From Schizochytrium sp. TIO01 (lineage: Eukaryota; Sar; Bigyra; Thraustochytrida; Thraustochytriidae): a DNA stretch of 32,426 nucleotides. Under the pieces are notes generated by a model, which made no database searches, had not been told where the DNA came from, and was given only the letters and a program-made list of their open reading frames with translations. This document shows positions 22,311 through 32,426 of this stretch, piece by piece. The DNA lies in the NCBI GenBank assembly GCA_004764695.1, contig SMSO01000014.1:1-32426 (forward strand), given 5' to 3'. The first letter of the stretch is position 1. Each line of letters opens with the position of its first letter. The translations under genes and the position numbers were made by a program.

Positions 22311-22746
22311 GGTATCATTAATTTGATGGTCACTTACTTACTTTTTTGACGACTTAGGTGCAAGATAGGTAGTATTAGGAGAGAGTGGAACCTCTGCAGC
22401 AAGCATCCCTGCAAAAGATATTCTAGTAGTAGGCTTTAGGAAATAGGAACAAGCCTTGAAAGAGCGAGAAAGAAAGGAGGTCAGCACATGCAGAACCCGA
22501 GGCTGAGTAGGCAAGGTTAGGTTCGCAATAGTAAAATATCCTTTCACTTCGAGAGCACTAAAAAACATCTCCTTCTTACGGGAAACTATAGTAACTCAGT
22601 AAGTGCACAACTCTGTCATCGACTTGCAGCTTTACGTCCAGCAGGTTCGAAACCTTCTGCAACAACTGGGACTGTGCCACGAGCTTAGCTGAAGGGATAC
22701 AAGCACGAACGCGCTGGTTGTGGTATAGATCTTTACTTACTGCGCG
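22311..22746. other. 5' flank of the plus-strand LRR gene
   Basis: No gene is recognised. A minus-strand ORF (22338-22568) is unsupported. The flank must hold the promoter of the downstream gene, but no TATA or initiator is clear. Confidence 0.4.
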
Positions 22747-28598
<5,852 letters not shown>

Positions 28599-31500
28599 AT
28601 TAAACCCTAAATCATTATATTTGCCTTGTTGCTTGCATGTCAAACTGCATAAGTGCTATTATTTTGTAGATTCTCAGGATTATGAATGTTGAAAATGTTC
28701 ATCATCCTAACATAAAGCGTGACACGCTCTTTGATAAATGTTTTCAATGATGACTGAGATCCACCATCATGGAGCGGGTATGCAAGGGTAATAATCTGTT
28801 CTTTAAAAGATGGTGGAGTATAATACTTGATAAATATTCTGAAATTGTGATGTTGTGTTTGGAAGTCGTGTTCATCATCAGATTCCACACGCCAGAAGTG
28901 TTGTTATCATCGATCATTTTACTCGAGCTTTAGCCTTTTCAAATATGTATTTCATTTGTAGTCGTAATGAGACGTGGTTATGATTACTTAGAGGTATTTG
29001 GGGAAATGTCTTAGATGATAGTAGTTAGTTAGTATTATGACTAGGGTTGTCTTGTTGAATGTGCTTGATAGATCCAAGTACTTTTGTTCGCTTTGGTATT
29101 TCGGGTCTGCCTGCAGGTTTTACTTTGCAGACTTCTCTCGATGCTTGCTTGATTCCATTCGTCCCATGGGTGAGTCGCGTGCAGTGTTATACATCATGCC
29201 ATCATGCCATCATGACACTTTTGACACTGTTGCGTCAGATGGATGCTCCTCTTAACCTTGCAAAGTGATGTCGCAAAGATGTATCTGTATTTCTTCTCAG
29301 TAGTCGGCATTCTCAAGTTCGAGAAGGCTAAATTTTATTATCTTTAAAATTATGAAAATGCAACTTCTGAAACATTATATCGGGGGATGCTTTCCATGAT
29401 ATGCCACACAACTTTCCAATAATATCTGTGATTTAGTAACAAATGTCACGATAAAAAACGAGCAATGATGGGAACGCGAATGAGTTCTTCAAAATTGATG
29501 GCGTTGTCGTGTGTTGGAAGTAGACTGGGTTTTAGACCTTAATTTTTATTGAGAAATACCCAATTTGATGTCTTACCCAAATCTAAATTAACCCAACCGA
29601 AATTTAAACAATCAAGCTGCCTGTATTTGGAAACTCAATACTTTCAAGGACATTCTTTTTTCTTTTACTCTCTTCATCAGGCCTCACTGATCGTTTTTAA
29701 AGAAAGCATGAAAAACTCGAATGAGTGGTTTGTGAACTTCGCTGCATATAGGCTCTAAGCAGCGTGCTAATTACGGCATTTCAATGAAACACCCCTGTTG
29801 TTTTAATTTCCTGAAACTAAGACTCTAGGAAGCGGCGGCAGAGGCTAGCTGAGTTGTCGATGAAAAAACAGTAAATTGCAGGACGAGAACCATCATAAAC
29901 TAGATTTATATCTCCCAACAAGGTGATCGTTACATTTTCAGAGTTGCTCGGGCCCATTAAAGTGAATACGTATTTCTCACCTGCCAGTATGTTTATCTCC
30001 ATAGCAGTGGTAAAATAGGGTCATGCGATCAAAATATTCGGCTCAAAGCTTTTCTGAATAAATTTCTCAATCATAAAACTTCTATTATCGTTATGGTTTG
30101 TACATTCTTTGGCGACTCTAGGCACTGACAAATTTGCTGTACTATAGCTATAATCTTGCAATTAGAACAATTGTTATGGTTGATACACATTTACAAAAAC
30201 AATAAAGACGTTGCAGTATTCTTAGCCGGGGATCATATGGTACAACACGACTTTCCAGTTTCGAAATAACGTTGTCTTCTAGATAACAGTGAGATAAGGC
30301 TAGCGTGAGAGTGAAGAGTGCTATAATGATGTTGAAGCAAGTGAGTATGATGATCGATGACGAATCTTAAGTCATGCTGACGAGATGTTCGATCTGTGAA
30401 GTCTATATGACAAATCAAAGCAGCCATCACTGACTACAACTGGGTCTAAGAAGCTCGAACGTTTATGGTCCTACACAACATCCACTGCAGCCACCTTCGT
30501 GCCATGACGTAGATTTGCTGGACCTGTGTCAATTAATGAAAACATCATCTTTGGAAGCTCTGTCACTCCTATGGCAAGCGTGTGGATGTACCAAGACAAA
30601 GGCAGTCGGCATTGCATTCCCAATCTTCAATTAATACCATTCAAAGGGGCCTTTTTCTCTTTATCTGTTTCTCAACACTTGCTCACACAACTCTTCCGCA
30701 TTCCCATAAATCTTCAGCTCGTCATACTTTGCCAATGTTTGGCAATGAAGGTCTTTGAAAATTAAATTTTAGCATAATGATATCGAACTGACTGAACTGA
30801 TTTGCTATCTTATCATGATTTGTGCAACTTAACGTGACAAGCTCATTGAGAACTGTTGCAGATATGAAGTAACGACTATATAAAAATTAGAATTATAATT
30901 ATTTTTACAAAGTCTAGGATTTTAGATTGCTTCGGTTGATCTTGTAGATACACACCTGTGCACATAATTATTTGGTCAGCTTCAATACTGTGCAAGGCAA
31001 GAGTTCGTTTGCCGTGTAGTTCGAAATCAGCCAATGTTGGTTTATTTACTCTTTGTTCCTATCCTGTTCAGGGTATTGTCAATTTGATCAGCTCGTAATA
31101 ATAATGTATATACATATATATATTTACCTTATTTATTCGTCTAAGCATCACGGTACTTCAACTGTACAAGCAGCAAACATGGACCCCAAAATACCGGATC
31201 AAGTTTTTGGTAGAAATTCCCCACAGCAATTTCCACTCATGAAATTTACTGAAACTCCTGTAAAAATATTCGGAAATTTCCAAATTTGCCACCATTTATT
31301 TGATACTTTAAAACCTTCAAAACAAACTAACATCTCCAATCTTACCCTACACGAGCTGTGTCGGAGGGCCCTTGTTCAACGCGGCCACTGAACGGGAAAC
31401 CGTCAGAACAGAACAGAACAATTGACAAGTTTCAACTGTTGCTGGTTTTGTGATTTCTCGAGGTGGCGCGAGGAAGGATGTGTGCGGACGGGTTCAACTT

Positions 31501-31870
31501 TGTTGGACTTGTGAAGCTCAAAAAACTTCCTGATAAATGCGCTAAAATTGGATCTGAGACAGCGTGTGCCGTTTGGGTACATTTTGAAGCTGTCGCGGTC
31601 TTGAAGCTTCGTATTGTTACGTAGATCTTCGCAAAGTTTTGATCTGAACCGAAGGCGTGAGGATCGTTGCATGTGGATGAAGATTTCTTCAGAAGCGTGC
31701 AGCACTTCACATCGAAGTCTCCCCTAGGGATGTCATAATAGACATTCTTTGGCGCGAGATTGGTCAAGGTTGAAAAGGACGATTGGCTGAGTTTTGAAAT
31801 ACACTTTGGTTGTTAAAGAAATTTACTTAAAATGGTTCTATTATCATTTTAAATAAAATTATCAAATAGC
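28599..31870. other. Intergenic region and presumed 5' external transcribed spacer
   Basis: No gene can be supported. Small ORFs occur on both strands without motifs. AT-rich tracts include TATATACATATATATA near 31105. The rRNA promoter and transcription start must lie somewhere upstream of 31871 but cannot be located by eye. No tandem subrepeats typical of many rDNA spacers are obvious. Confidence 0.45.
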
Positions 31871-32426
31871 AATCTGGTTGATCCTGCCAGTAGTCATATG
31901 CTCGTCTCAAAGATTAAGCCATGCATGTGTAAGTATAAGCGATTGTACTGTGAGACTGCGAACGGCTCATTATATCAGTAATAATTTCTTCGGTAGTTTC
32001 TTTTATATGGATACCTGCAGTAATTCTGGAAATAATACATGCTGTAAGAGCCCTGTATGGGGCTGCACTTATTAGATTGAAGCCGATTTTATTGGTGAAT
32101 CATGATAATTGAGCAGATTGACTTTTTTAGTCGATGAATCGTTTGAGTTTCTGCCCCATCAGTTGTCGACGGTAGTGTATTGGACTACGGTGACTATAAC
32201 GGGTGACGGAGAGTTAGGGCTCGACTCCGGAGAGGGAGCCTGAGAGACGGCTACCATATCCAAGGATAGCAGCAGGCGCGTAAATTACCCACTGTGGACT
32301 CCACGAGGTAGTGACGAGAAATATCGATGCGAAGCGTGTATGCGTTTTGCTATCGGAATGAGAGCAATGTAAAACCCTCATCGAGGATCAACTGGAGGGC
32401 AAGTCTGGTGCCAGCAGCCGCGGTAA
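31871..32426 (+). rRNA. 18S small-subunit rRNA, 5' part (runs off window)
   Basis: It begins AATCTGGTTGATCCTGCCAG (universal 18S start, usually AACCTGG) and continues with GATTAAGCCATGCATGTGTAAG, ACTGCGAACGGCTCATTATA, CGGAGAGGGAGCCTGAGAGA, AGCAGGCGCGTAAATTACCC and GAGGATCAACTGGAGGGCAA. The window ends on GTGCCAGCAGCCGCGGTAA, the universal site before the V4 region. Features such as GCATGTGTAAGTATAAGCG and the GCTGTAAGAGCCCTGTATGG helix fit my memory of thraustochytrid 18S. About 556 nt, or roughly a third of the gene, is present. Confidence 0.97.

Noticed and set aside
22641-22660. GGTTCGAAACC resembles a tRNA B box with a T-arm-like hairpin
   Set aside because: The T stem has a mismatch, no 7-bp acceptor partner is found about 65 nt upstream, and no anticodon arm can be drawn.
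28640-28888. Minus-strand ORF of 82 codons just downstream of the LRR gene
   Set aside because: The composition looks protein-like, but it has no ATG at its start, no recognised motif and no splice partner. Not enough to call a gene.
31403-31767. Minus-strand ORFs of 100-111 codons upstream of 18S
   Set aside because: They lie in the presumed external transcribed spacer, overlap each other in different frames and have no motif.

Overview
The window is nuclear DNA of a eukaryote. It ends inside the 5' part of an 18S rRNA gene (from about 31871), whose sequence I recognise from memory as labyrinthulomycete/thraustochytrid-like (Stramenopiles, near Aurantiochytrium/Schizochytrium). No database search was possible. 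Protein-coding genes have many short exons with GT-AG introns, all in phase 2. Two 5S rRNA genes are dispersed among them.

Layout: 1-4.2 kb is gene-poor and holds a long imperfect inverted repeat (312-1526) and one copy of a ~0.4 kb dispersed repeat (2055-2451; second copy 12722-13180). 4.27-8.49 kb (minus) is kinase gene A: four single-repeat LRR exons, an acidic linker exon, and one large exon with a helical region and a protein kinase domain. Its C-terminal RBR-like zinc region has decayed. 8.5-11.3 kb holds a conserved upstream block and a probable decayed retroelement. A 5S gene lies at 11317-11434 (minus). 15.24-20.90 kb (minus) is kinase gene B, the intact paralogue: five LRR exons (one with a 108-codon in-frame insertion), linker, helical region, kinase and an RBR-like zinc-binding C terminus. 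A second 5S gene is at 22163-22280 (minus). The order kinase gene then 5S, the shared upstream blocks and the dispersed repeat suggest that A and B arose by tandem duplication of a unit of about 11 kb.

22.75-28.60 kb (plus) is a third LRR gene, head-to-head with B: a short first exon, an array of ~385-bp exon/intron units each encoding one 28-residue ribonuclease-inhibitor-type LRR, and an unrecognised C-terminal exon. Exon coordinates were fixed by splice sites, and every spliced total is a multiple of three. 28.6-31.87 kb is apparently non-coding and leads into 18S.

The most interesting signal is in the plus-strand array. Introns and the 3' two-thirds of each exon are nearly identical between units, whereas codons for the exposed concave face of each LRR differ, often by several bases. 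Combined with neighbouring LRR-kinase genes that have a non-RD (HCD) catalytic loop and an RBR-type ubiquitin-ligase-like tail, this suggests an innate-recognition or self/non-self system. That function is inference only.
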